A stretch of 64,000 nt of DNA from Sipunculus nudus (GCA_026874595.1 CM049317.1:48570401-48634400); one strand, 5' to 3'. Numbered from the stretch's first letter, positions 36,001 to 50,003 are shown. Notes: generated by a model not told the origin, from the letters alone. Program-made: numbers and translations.

Positions 36001-39000
36001 AAAAAGAAAACGGTGGTTACGAGGGAGAAAACGTTATGGAAAACGAAGAGGAAAGGCAAGACTAAGAACTCGATCTATGATGAGAAAGGAAAAAAGAAGG
36101 AGGACACGATTCTCTGGAAAACTGAGGAGAGGCAGATGGCGAATGAAGGGAAAAAGAGTGGGAAAATGGCGGAGATCTAAGTGGCGGCTACGAGGCTACG
36201 ACGGTCTTAGAAGAACAGAAAAAGTAAGAAAAGTTAAAGGTAAAGGACGTCGTAAAGATAGATGGCGAGTAAAGAGGAAAAGAAGGCAATGGAAGGGAAA
36301 GAAGAGACGGAGAGGTAAAAGAAGGTTCAGAATGAGAATAAGCAAAAGAAAACGGTGGTTACGAGGTAGAAAACGTTTTGGAAAACGAAGAGGAAAGGAA
36401 AGGTTAAGGGCTATATTAAAGATGAGAAAAGGGAAGAGAAGGAGGACACGATTCCCTGGAAAACTAAGGAGAGGCAGATGGCGAATGAAGGGAACGAGAA
36501 GGGGAAAATGGCGGAGATCTAAGTGGCGGCTACGAGGCTACGACCGTCTTAGAAGAACAGGAAAAGTAAGAAAAGGTAAAGGTAAAGGACGTAGTAGAGA
36601 TAGATGGCGAATAAAGAGAACGAGGAGGCTATGGAAGGGAAAGAAGAGACGGAGAGGTAAAGGAACGTTCAGAATGAGAATAAGCAAAAGAAAACGATGG
36701 TTACGAGGGAGGAAACGTTATGGAAAACGAAGAGGAAAGGCAAGACTAAGAGCTCGATCTATGATGAGAAAGGGAAAAAGAAGGAGGACACGATTCCCTG
36801 GAAAACTGAGGAGAAGCAAATGGCAAATGAAGGGAAAGAGAAGGGGAAAATGGCGGAGATCAAAGTGGAGGCTTCGAGGCTACGAACGTTTTAGAAGAAC
36901 AGGAAAAATAAGAAGAGGTAAAGGTAAAAGACGTCGTAGAGATAGATTGCGAGTAAAGAGGACAAGAAGGCTATGGAAGGGAAAGAGGGGATGGAGAGGT
37001 AAAGGAAGGTTCAGAATGAGAATAAGCAAAAGAAAAGGAAAACGGTGGTTACGAGGAGGAAAACGTTTTGGAAAACGAAGAGGAAAGGCAAGGTTAAGGG
37101 CTATATTTAGGATGAGAAAGGGAAAGAGAAGAAGGGGACCACTATTCCGTGGAAAACTGAGGAGAAGGAGATGGCGAATGAAGGGAAAGAGAAGGGGAAA
37201 ATGGCGGAGATCTAAGTGGCGGCTACGAGGCTACGACCGTCTTAGAAGAACAGGAAAAGTAAGAAAAGGTAAAGGTAAAAGACGTAGTAGAGATAGATGG
37301 CGAATAAAGAGAACGAGGAGGCTATGGAAGGGAAAGAAGAGACGGAGAGGTAAAGGAACGTTCAGAATGGGAATAAGCAAAAGAAAACGGTGGTTACGAG
37401 GGAGAAAACGTTATGGGAAACGAAGAGGAAAGGCAAGACTAAGAACTCGATCTATGATGAGAAAGGGAAAAAGAAGGAGGACACGATTCCCTGGAAAACT
37501 GAGGAGAAGCAAATGGCAAATGAAGGGAAAGAGAAGGGGAAAATGGCGGAGATCAAAGTGGAGGCTTCGAGGCTACGAACGTTTTAGAAGAACAGGAAAA
37601 ATAAGAAGAGGTAAAGGTAAAAGACGTCGTAGAGATAGATTGCGAGTAAAGAGGACAAGAAGGCTATGGAAGGGAAAGAGGGGATGGAGAGGTAAAGGAA
37701 GGTTCAGAATGAGAATAAGCAAAAGAAAAGGAAAACGGTGGTTACGAGGAGGAAAACGTTTTGGAAAACGAAGAGGAAAGGCAAGGTTAAGGGCTATATT
37801 TAGGATGAGAAAGGGAAAGAGAAGAAGGGGACCACTATTCCGTGGAAAACTGAGGAGAAGCAGATGGCGAATGAAGGGAAAGAGAAGGGGAAAATGGTGG
37901 AGATCAAAGTGGCGGCTTCGAGGGAAGGCAACTATCAGAAGGAGAAATATTCAAGCGAGAATAATGATGCAAATGAAGAGAAAACAAACGAGGTTGATGC
38001 GTGAACGTAGGATACTAATAGCTAAATATGGAAGAAGGCCATGGACCAAGCTGATGGCAAGACAACAACGGAAGGCAAAACGGCGAAGAACTGGTCTCCG
38101 CAGAAGAATGCTTGTCGGAAGATTTGTAGGGAAAAGAAAATGGAGGGCCATGATGTCTGCCAGGAGAATGGAAAGGTGGCATAAAGCAAAGTGGAGACGC
38201 CGAGGGGAAATAAGGCGCGGCATGCGAAAGTATAAAGTTAAAAGATTAATAAAATTGGACAGAAAACGGACAAATACCCTGTTGCGAAAACGAAGAATGC
38301 GAACACCGTGGATACGAGCAATCATGAGATGGAAGGAAGAAAGACGAAGACATATTCTAGGAAGAAGAGTGCCCTTGAGGAGATTTATTGGGAAGGGAAA
38401 AAGGTCTAGATGGCGTGTTAGGAAAATGAAAAGAAGGCGCAAAGCCAAAAGGAGACGACAAGCAAAGATGAGACGTGTCTTGAGAAGGTTTAAAGGCAGA
38501 AGACTGAGAAAATGGAGGAAACAGATAACAAAGATGATAATGCGTATAGGAAGAATGGAGAAAAGAAGAGGGAGGTTTAGATGGCCTTCAAAGAAAATGA
38601 GAAGAAGGCGTGTTGCCAAAGGAAGACGACGCGCGAAGTTGGGACAAGGCTTCAGAAGGTTTAAGGGTAGAAGATTGAGAAAATGGAGGAAAAAGATAAC
38701 AAAAATGATATTGCGTATAGAAAGAATGGAGAACAGAAATATGAGGGTGAGATGGCTTGCAAAGAGAATGAGAAAAAGGCAGGTTGCCAAAGGAAGACGA
38801 CGCGCGAAGTTGAGACGTGGCTTGAAAAGGTTCAAGAGTAAAAGGTTGAGAGAATGGAGGGAAAAGATAACAAAGATGATAATGCGTATAGCAAGAATAC
38901 AGAATAGAAAACGGAGGGTTAGATGGCCTGCGAAGAGAGTAAGAAGGTGGCGGGAAGCGAAAAGAAGACGCGCAAAGTTGAGGCGCGGTTTGAGAAGGTT

Positions 39001-42000
39001 CAAGGGTAGCAGATTGAGAAAATGGAGGAAAAGGATAACAATGATGATATGGCGTATAGGAAGAATGCTGAAAGGAAAAGGAAGGGTCAGACAGCGTGCG
39101 AAGAGAATGAGGAGAAGAAAATCAAAACTGAGACGTCGAGCAAAGATGAGACATGGCCGCAGAAGGTTCAAGGCTAGAAGAAAATGGAAAAAAAAAATGT
39201 CAAAGATGGTAAGGCATATCGAAAGAATTGAAACAAGAAAACTTAGATCCCGGTGGCTGTCAAGGAGGGAAAGATCTTGGAAAGCAAAACTGAGACGCCA
39301 AGCGATGATGAAACGTGGCTTGAAAAAATTCAGACGTAGAAAGTTAAGAAGATGGAGGGAAAAGATAACAAAAATTATATTGCATTTAGAAAGAATGGAG
39401 AAAAATAAATGGAAGAAGAAGTGGCGTGCCAGGAGAATTGGAAAATGGCGGAAAGCAAAACTGAGACGACGGACAAAGATGAGACGCCACTTGAGAAAGT
39501 TGAAACTTAGAAGGTTAAGAAAATGGAGAAAAAGGATATCGAAGATGGTATTGCATATCGAAAGAATGCAGGAAAGAAAGAGAAGGACAAGGTCGCGGAA
39601 GGCAAAATTGAGACGCCAAGCAAAAATGAAGCGAAGCTTGACAAAATTCAGAAAGTTAAGAAGATGGAGGGAAAATATAACAAAGATGATATGGCGCATC
39701 GGAAGAACAAAGACAAGAAAGTGGAAGAAGAGGGGGCGTGCCAAGAGAATAAAAAAATGGCGGAAAGCTAAGCTGAGACGACGAGAGACGATGAGAAAAA
39801 GCAAAGTTAGAAGGTTAAAAGAATGGAGGAAGAAGATATCAAAGACGGTATTGCATATCGAAAGGATGCAGAAAAGAAAATTGAGGTCTAGGTTCCTTGC
39901 CAGGAGAAAGAGAAGGTTGCGGAAAGCTAAACTGAGGCGACAGGCGAAAATGAGAAGGGTCAAAGTTAAAAGGTTAAGAACATGGAGGAAAAACATAACA
40001 AAAATGATGATGCGTATAAGAAGAATACAGACAAGAAAACGGAGGGCGAGATGGGCTTCGAAGAAAATGGGAAGATTGCGAGAAGCAAAACTGAGACGAC
40101 GAGCTAAGATGAGCCGCCACGTAAGAAAGCTCAAACTTAGAAGGTTAGCAAGATGGAGGAAAAGGATAACAAAGATGATATTACGTATAGGAAGAATGCA
40201 GAGAAGAAAAGGAAGGGTTTCATGGCCTGCGAAGAGAATGAGAAGATGGCGGGTAGCCAAAGGAAGACGACGCGCAAAGTTGAGACGCCGCTTGAGAAAG
40301 TTAAGAGTTGTAAGGCTAAGGAAATGGAGGAATAAAATCACAAAGATGATATTACGTATTGATAAAATTCAGAAAGGGAAACAGAGGACGAGATGGCCTG
40401 CGAAGAGAATTAAAAGGTGGCGGAAACCAAAATGGAAGCGCAGAGGAAAGACAAGACTTATCGCAGGTGATAGGAAATGGAAAGGGAGGAGACATAAAGT
40501 CGGTCGTGATTTAAAGTTGAGCATCAGGAAGGCAAAGAGAAAATCAAACTTACGGAGGTGGTTGCAAAGGACAATCGATCATGCCATATGGAGTCCTAAC
40601 CTAATGCAGAGGATTCAAGAACGTAAGTTACTTTATTTCTTTTTCCCATTCTGAATCAGTATTTCTTGAGATTATAATTTTGTTGTTTATTTGGTTTAAA
40701 GTAGCAAATATGCTTTAAAGGTTTCGAATTAAGCTTATCATTTGTCGCGATAGTCTTATAAAATATTACCAGAATATCCTTTGATTACTCCTACCATGCT
40801 GTCAGTAAACCAATAAGCTGATAATCCCTAGCAGGCTTTTGGAATATATGTTGATTTCTATACAAATAAATTTAATCTTCATTCATTACGAAGATTCAAC
40901 TCAAGAATATACCAAAGAAATGTGCGGAATGTCTTTTTTTACTGTCATCAGTATTTCGGAGTTATATTAATACTCACTCATTTAAAAATATCACTTACTA
41001 GCTCTGGAAACAGCATGTGTACACCCTTTTAGCTCAACTGACTGAAAGTCATCTGAGCTATAGCGATCACTCTTTGTCCGTCGTCCATCCGCCTTTCTGT
41101 CTGTTAAAAAAGCACAAATCGCTCGACCTGGAATCTTTAAACTTATTTTTCAGGGAGGTCCATGAAAAATCTCCTTGTTAACCTGAATATAGGTCTCTGT
41201 TACTCATATCGTCCGAGCTATTGGGCTCCTAAGAACTCACCCCTCCCCCTAAAATAATTTAAAATTTGATACAAAAGCTGCAGTATCTGAATAATTAATG
41301 CATTGACTGCCATTATTCTTTGCATGCATATTGATCATGGAGTGTTTCATCAGTTCAGCACACTGGTGGCGTCACCTGTATTTTTTTCCAATTTTCATGC
41401 ATTTTTCCCCATTTTTAGACCTTCAGATGAAGCTGCCCGTCCATTTACAGGGCACACAAATCATAACCGATTGAATCTTCTAACTGGACATGCGAGGAGG
41501 TTATAGGCAAATCTTCTATGAATTCTGAAATAAGGTCTCTGTTACCCATATCCTATGAGCTATGTAGCTCGTAAGTACCCTCAAGCATAATTAAAAGTTT
41601 GATACACAAGCTCAAGAATCTGAATAACTATTGGATTGATCGCCAATATTTTTGTGTGCATGTTAATCATGGAGTCTTTCATCAGTTCTTCTAGACTAGT
41701 GGCGCTACCTTTTTATTTTCCTATTTTCACACATTATTTCCTCATTTTTGAGACCTTCAAATGAAGCGGTCATACGTTAACAGGGCACAAATTGAATCCG
41801 TTGGACCTAATATCTTCTAACTTATCTAAGTCTCTGTTACCCATAACCGCGATTTGATGTGCTTATGCGTCTTGATGATTTTAAGCTAATTTACATGGAT
41901 TATTGTGCCACTTACATTATCTTAATAAGTTGCCCGTACAGGGACATATTGTTAACATGTCAGTCGGCTGAGCGTCTTGACCCATGGGTCACTTGTTTAT

Positions 42001-45000
42001 AGTAAGCGGGAAATAATCATACATATTTAATACATAATCATAATTTTAATAAAAATTCGTTGCACTGATTATGCAGGGACAAAAGTCCTACGTTTTGCTT
42101 TTTTTCTGTCAAATCAGAGGATAATCATTATGTATTAAACGTAAACAACATGTCTGAATGATGTATATATTTCTGTTTTGTAGAGACAATGCTTCTTCGT
42201 TCTTGTTTGGTAAGTCCATGTCAGAACGGCGGTTTATGCACGTATACATCGACTGGATTTGTATGTGTTTGTGCTCATGGCTTCTCCGGTAAAACGTGTG
42301 AGATTATGGGTGACGCATGTTCCAGCCAACCCTGCAGATATGGTGGGTCGTGTATCCCGACGGAAAGCGGATACAGATGTCGCTGTCTCCGCAATTACAC
42401 CGGAAAACAATGTCAGTCGAAGGTCAGCACAACTGCTTTTAGAATCCATGTGTATTCTCTTTTCGAGGAAACCCTTACTTTTCTTCAAGTGGTTCGTCCT
42501 CCCCTCAATTATGACCCTCCCCATTGTAACAACAGAACTTTGCCCCTGCCTTCGATACTACGTAATAGATCACCTGGAATATTGTGATAGCAAACTAAAA
42601 CGGCAAGTTTGGCTGTATTTAAGGGGATTCATTCTAATGCAAACCGAGGTATCTGTGAATATATAAGTATTCTTAAATAATCATTCAGTGTCCGGATAGG
42701 CTTACAAAAAATGTCACTTTACCTTAGGTTTCCTGTGAATTACCTTTTTCAACAGATATGGTAAACATTATTGTTTAATTATTGGACAATCAAAGGACAA
42801 TATATTTTTCGAGTCTGGCGGATATGTTGACCAATATTTATGTATTTTTTTCATTTTAGCTCCCAGGATGTAGGATGTACAAATGTAAAAATGGCGGTAA
42901 ATGTGTTAATCTTCCAAACGGTCGGTATCTCTGCAAGTGTCCAGCTGGTTACTCCGGTTATTGGTGCGAAGTCGTGATGGATCAATGTTCTTCCAAACCT
43001 TGCAAAAATGGAGCCACGTGCATTGGAGGACCTACTAGTTTCCAGTGTGACTGTGTCCATGGTTACACTGGCTTGACATGCGAACAGCAGGTTACTAGTT
43101 GTACGAAAGAAACGTGTAAAAATGGTGGAACGTGCGAAGACCGAGACCAAACATACGTCTGCAAGTGTTTACCTCAGTTTGAAGGCCACCACTGCGGAAT
43201 TCCGCGCAATCTTTGTGAGCGTCTTGAGTGTAAAAACGGAGGGACTTGTGAACAGAAAGGGAGACGTGTCACTTGCAAGTGTCTTCGTGGATTCACAGGT
43301 GCCACTTGTGGAATCCGCATTGACCACTGCATGAGCAAACCATGTCAAAACGATGCAAAATGCGTTAACATAATTGTGGGTTACATGTGCATATGCAAGG
43401 ATGGATTTACCGGAGACAACTGTGAGCGAAGAATAAGTCCTTGCGAAAGTGCACCTTGTAAAAACGGGGCACAATGCAAGAAGGAAGGAACTGGCTTCCT
43501 CTGCATCTGTAAGACCGGTTTTATCGGTCGCAGATGTGACATCTCTGTCAAATCTTGTGAACATAATGTCTGCTTAAATGGCGGGGTCTGTCTTCAGGCA
43601 ATGAGATTTTTTAAATGCATATGTCCCAAAGGAACAGAAGGTCCATTGTGCCAGAAGAAGAAACCAAAGGACCCGTGCAGGCCAAATCCATGTAGAAACA
43701 ACGGAGTCTGTGACCGAGTGAAGGGTCACTATGTCTGCTTGTGTGCGGATGGATACGCTGGGAAAAAATGTGGTGTGCTCGTTAATCCATGCGCAAGTGA
43801 CCCGTGCAGGAAGTCACAACTCTGCCACCCCAACCTGAGCGACGCAAGGATGCCAACCTACAAGTGTTATAAGAGGTCAGTATCATCCTCCTCTCTTTAT
43901 TTCAAAGCCGAATGCTCTGCTAAAGACAGTGGCTGATTCAGAGGAGAGCCGCCCTGCCCCCCTCCCCCTCCCGCCGTTGAGCCGTTACATCTCTCATTTT
44001 ATCTTTTTATTGTCCCAGTTATTCGTTATTCGTAATTTTTTTCATTCCCTAGCAATAAGATTTAGTTGTCCACAGTTTATAATTTTCCCATCATAAATTG
44101 AGGATCTTGATGATCAGCTCTGTGATTTACATCATTGATTATGATAGCATCAAAATATCACTATACTAAGAGAGGCGGTCTTCTTGTCATTACGGAAGTC
44201 TATTTTTCATAGGCTATAAATATATTACGTAATAATGATAATCATATATAAACAAACAAAAGTTACTTGTACCATTTAAGAACATTCATTTTATTAATAC
44301 CCATCAACCTCTAGCCTGGTATTAGCGCCCCCTGTTCACGAATTTCTGGATCCGCCCCTATAAAGGTACCGAAGGGTAATGTAGCATGTAGTATGAAAAT
44401 GGAACTCAGAAATTCTAGATGGAAAACCAAACAATCTTATACCCACAGCTAAATTAGTATTCTTAAAATAGTCTCTAATGCTTTTTTACTTTGAGTATAT
44501 TTGATAGAGCAGTGCTCAGTTACCGAGGTCTCATTTACTCGTAAATTAACTTGTTTGATTCATTGATTCGGTTTCCTCTAAGCTTAATTAGTGACACATA
44601 ATTGGACTGGCATTAGACTTCATCTGTCCCGTTCTTAACATAAAGTCTTACAATGGACAAACTGCATGATCAGGTTTTAGTTTTTTCCCCGTCTTTTCTG
44701 ACGTCAGAGTCTGACCAATATATAATTTCAAGTATTTGACCGAATGGCCCCATCTTTCTTTCAGACGGGTCATCCATAATAACGCCCGAGTTCATGTTTG
44801 TGTCAGCTCGCAATTAACTCGAAAGAATTTAGGTTATTTGTGTAACTTTACAGCTATTTATTGTTGTTTCACAAAATAAATAACGATTCTTGGATATAAT
44901 CCTTTTTCACCTTTTCTTAACAATTTAAGGCCTGAGCCGTTCTCTAAGAAATGTGAAAAGGCGAGATGTAGGAATCATGGCACCTGCGCTGTGGAAAAGG

Positions 45001-48000
45001 ACGGTTCACATGTCTGCATCTGTTCGTTGGGCTTCTATGGCCGCCACTGTGAAAAACGGCGGTCACCGTGTTCACCAAATCCTTGTTACAATAACGGCGT
45101 TTGTCATGAAACAGGTGAGATATCACTTTAATATTAATTCCTCTGTTGAATTCTTGGAATTTTGAACCACTCATGGAGGCTTCCATATTGCGTGCAGACT
45201 AAAATGCAGATATCGCAGGTCGCATGTCGAAATAAGGGTATCACGTTTGTAAAATTAAACTGATTTGATTAACCACGTTTTTTAAAGGGGAGAAATCAGT
45301 GGGTCTTTTGCTTTCATCGTGTCGAACAATGGTGGGTCTGTTTTGTCATAGTAAACTTATCACTCAAATATGAGGGGCAGGTCAATTTATACATTTGCAA
45401 GTAAAACATATAATATTGCTGCTTGATATATCATTAACGAGCTCTAACCGTGCCAGTAGTTATATTTCCGCAAACGTTGGATGTACTTAACGAAGGAAAG
45501 TGATTGGGCAGCTTTTTCATGCACAGAAAATAACATTTCATGCTTGAATGGACAATAATAATAAATATGTTAAACAGTTTTATGGGTTAGACGTATTAAT
45601 TCGATGCAACAGACCAACATGAACGGGACACAAACCCAAAACTTTGCGGTCACAAGTCCATTGTCCTAACTATGTACGCTCCACTCGCATGTTTAAAGTC
45701 TGCCATAACAAATTAGGCGAGTTTTACAACGTGACTTGTCTGCAATATCAACGTTTTTGGTGTTGCATCATACAGATGACCGGCGCCAGGGCCCAGTTTC
45801 AGTAAATCGACTTAAGCCTGTTATTCTGAGTTTGTGACTTAAGTCACTCTTGTCGGACTTTAAGTCAGTTTAAATAAAAATAACGTTGGTGACTTAAGTA
45901 ACCTGGCAGGCTTAACTCTAGAGGTGCAAGGGTACATCCTAGGTTCAGACCGACTTAGCTGAATCGCGTTTACTGAAACTGACTTATTCCGCGGACTTAC
46001 GTCAGCCGACATGGGGGACGTTTCGGTAATATTTGACTTAATTAATACGCATTCTTACTGAAACTGGGCCCTGATTACGTAATTTTCTAAATATAGCCTA
46101 TTCTTATTAAATTATAGACCAGTATGGTCATTTTTTGTTCCAGAGGTCCTCCCTCCGAGTTCTCGGTCAAATTAGGTCGAAAAATCAAAGAACGGAATGT
46201 GGCCTATCATTTAATACGAGTAAATATAAAAAAAAACCGGAAAAGCCGATTTCCGAAAGCATTCGTGGGGTGTATACTGTGGGTGGCTTTTTATTCGCAA
46301 GGGTTGAAGATTCACGATATTCGCGAAGGAGAAACTATGGCGAAAATAAGACCATCGTTAATAAGAGGGACCATTATCAACGGCAAGTCGAAAGGCAACA
46401 CATTTATATATACTATAAGCATGAACAGATCTTGTATGTTATCTAAAATTGCTTTTGTAAATGTCAACAGACCTAATAATCAACTGTTAATAACGAACAA
46501 TCATTTCAATTCATTCAGCGTTCCTTTTGGTATATGTCAAATTTTGCGCTCGTATTGTTGAATATAATTTAATAATTATTAGATATACAGTGTACGTTTT
46601 TGCATGGTGAGGTAGCGTGTGTGGAACTCATGCGAAATATTTAAAAATGAAAAATCGCGAAATTTAACACTGCGAATATGAAGCACACAACATTATTAAT
46701 TATACTCTGAATATATTGGATTAAGTTTATCATTTGAACGTGGCAATCATACATCCACGATCCTGATTTTGACTCCATGGAGTTTCCATATTGCTGTTTT
46801 TGTAGCCTCGGGTTATCGGTGCCAGTGTCCCCGCAATGTGTCTGGAGCACACTGTGAGTCTATTCTCAAGCCACCTCCGAGTATCTGTGACAAACAACCC
46901 TGCAAAAACGGAGGGCTCTGTATGATGAGCACTGATAACAAGAGATACACCTGTATCTGTAAAGCAGGTGAGTTATCATTGGTAAATCACTTGAGTGATC
47001 ACATGTTAGGTTTTGGTGACCATATGTAAATAAGATGAGTGATTATATGTAAATCTGGTTATTGTTCATGTGTAAGTCACATTGGTGGTCATACGCCATT
47101 AAGTTAAGTATTCCTTGATGTGCAATTTTATGAACTTATCTTAATCCAGAGTTATCTCTTAGAGTAACAAAATGTTTTGTAATGTAAAGATAATACTGTT
47201 ACATGTAATATTTATTAAAGTACTTACGTATGCCCAGCTGCACATTTTCTAGTTCATTTTAAATCTGAAAGGTTTGAAACAGTTTGACAGCTCTTACTTA
47301 TAAGAGATCAAGTAATAACCTAGGACCTTCCTGGTAATATTCTGTAAATATTACTAACTACCATACCATGTTGTGTGGAGAATTGAGAGGACCCACTAGT
47401 ATTATAGTGCTACCCTGATCAAATGATATCTTTAGTATTACAGTACTACCCTGATCAAATGTAAATCATTTCATAAGGTCCCCATACACTCACTCTCATC
47501 TGTTGCTGACAGGTTACAAGGGAAACCATTGCGAACTTCCCGAACACGAAGACCCTTGTTATAGCAGTCCATGTCGTAACGGAGGTAGATGTGAGAAGAT
47601 TTCCACCACCAAGTTCAATTGTAGGTGTCCACAAGGGGTCGAGGGAGTTGTCTGTGAGAAGAAGATGGACCCTTGTGCCACAGCACCGTGCGGGTGAGTT
47701 TCAATTTCTAAGCGGCTCCCGTATCATGCGATATGGTGTGGTGTGTAGACCTGCAAGGGATGGTAATATTTATATTGACCATAAAAATCATGCAAAACTA
47801 GACATCTGCATTCAAAGGAATGGAAGCCTCCGCCTTGCCGGGGTCCCTATTGTAGGATGTTCCAAAACTGTGGTTGCCTTCACACATTCAGATCATATTC
47901 CCAGGTTCATCCGTGCAAAAGTGACTGTACATTTGTAAATATTCCTTGATGACGTTCATGAATCCGGATCATGAGCTTGATCCACACCAAAATCCAACCG

Positions 48001-49910
48001 TTTACTCATTTTCCCATATCCGAGATGCCTTGAAAATTTCATGAGATTTCGTTCATGGTTGCTTGTGTTATGTTGTGAACAAAGACACCTACCCACACAC
48101 ACATGGGGATGAACGCATACACTCGGGGTGAAATCAATAAAAAGTGGCGTTTCCAGAAGTCCCATTCGTCTCGCAGCAACCTTACAATTCGGCAAGAATC
48201 CAGGACTGCTATATTTTTGCTGCACATGCAGCACGTCCGTTAGTCCTGAGGTCAGTTACCCTTTTACATCATTTTCCAGGGTTATGTTTTAAATAATAGC
48301 TGTATGCATTACCGTTTATTTCATAGTTAAACAAAGAACAATCGCAAACAAAACCCCAGCCTTATTTAGCCAAGAAGGATAAACAAATAGGATTTATTAA
48401 TGTATAGATACCGGGAGAGAAAACATACTTACGGCCACATGACCTGAAGTTTTGTTTTTATTTATTTTTAAATTTTTCCTCTTTTTGGATAACATTTATG
48501 AGCTAAATTAGTGAAATTTCGCAACAAAAGTCACTATATAAGAGGGAAAAACAATGCCTACAGGCCTTATGCGAACCTGTGCATTGGGATATACACCAGG
48601 TATAATGCTTCAGTGCTTGACCATTATTTTTCATGTATATGAACAATGAGAGTACTAAACATTTTGAATAGGAAACAATTACACAAACATCACTGCTGAA
48701 ATTCTGGCATGGGTGCACACAACACAAAAACGATTGTAGCTTGCACCACCAGTCTTGTATACAACGAAGCTTTCAGAGATATATTCATATGCCCAATTTC
48801 AGACTGATATATCAACCCCTCACGAGAAATAAGCAGGGACACACACTGTGCAAAATTATTGTAGGTGGCACCACCAGTCTTGTTTACGACAAAGCTATTC
48901 AATATGTATTAATATGACCAATTTCAGGCTGATATATCAAATTCCTCTGTAGAAATAAGAAGGGAAATACACTGTGCAAAAGTAATTAAAGGTGGCGACA
49001 TCTGTCTAGTGAACGAGAAAGCCATTAAAGACACATAAACAGGTCAAAATATCAGGCCAGTTCATCAAATTTACCTTGAGTCTGATGCACGAGGCAGACC
49101 AGGCTTAGGTGAGAAAGGCAGTTGCCCCGAGTGAACTGTGAAAAATTGCTGGCTCAGGCTACTGCACTGAATGTACTCTTGACCTGTACCTGGCTTGACT
49201 GAGTGAACGTTTGACCTGTACCTGGCTGCACTTAGTGAACTCTTGACCTGTTGCATAATCTGATACATTTGGCAGTCTGCCAAAGCTATAAAAAGATCCA
49301 GGCTGAACTTTAGTGCCAAATCTGATGCAGTAGGCAGTCTGCCAAAGCTATAAATAGAATGCAGCTACTGCACTGAGTGAACTCCTGAACTATACCTGGC
49401 TGCACTGAGTGATCTCTTGACCTGTTGCCTAATATGATACATTTGGCAGTCTGCCAAAGCTATAAAAAGATCCAGACTGACTTTTGGCCTGTTGCCAAAT
49501 CTGAAATAGTAGTCACACCATTGCATAAGCTCACAGATTGGCTCCACACGCAGCCCTGAGGGGCATGACAACCATGAGGTGATCACATGATACTCATAAG
49601 GTGATCACATGCTACCTAAGAGGTGATCACATGGTGCTCATGAGGTGTCTACATGACACCCGTGAGGTGATCACATGCCTTGTGCTTTGCTGCACTGATT
49701 GAACACTTGACCTTTCTCTGGCTGCACTAAATGAACTTTTGATCTGTAGCCAAAATTTATCTGAAACAGTTGGTAGTTTCTCAACCTATTTAAAGATACA
49801 GACACAATCTTGGTTTGTTGGTTAATCTGTTTACACATACTGAAAGACTTTGGCTGAAATGCTTTTTTTTTCAAGCTGACATATTCATCAACTTTTTATC
49901 TATATTTATC

Positions 49911-50003
<93 letters not shown>

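Noticed and set aside
37951-40341. 796-codon antisense open frame
   Set aside because: Same cause as above; its hydrophobic repeats are just the complement of the basic repeats.
31167-40622. Histone H1, protamine or ribosomal protein identity for the basic exon
   Set aside because: Composition only. No globular H1 domain or other conserved fold is visible, and splicing places it behind a signal peptide.
31167-40622. Satellite DNA that happens to be open
   Set aside because: Three unrelated periods, all multiples of 3, no stop over 3,152 codons, and correct phases at both ends make chance unlikely.
46124-46561. 145-codon open frame in intron 5
   Set aside because: No recognisable domain, overlaps a competing frame, and lies between two EGF exons that splice in frame without it.
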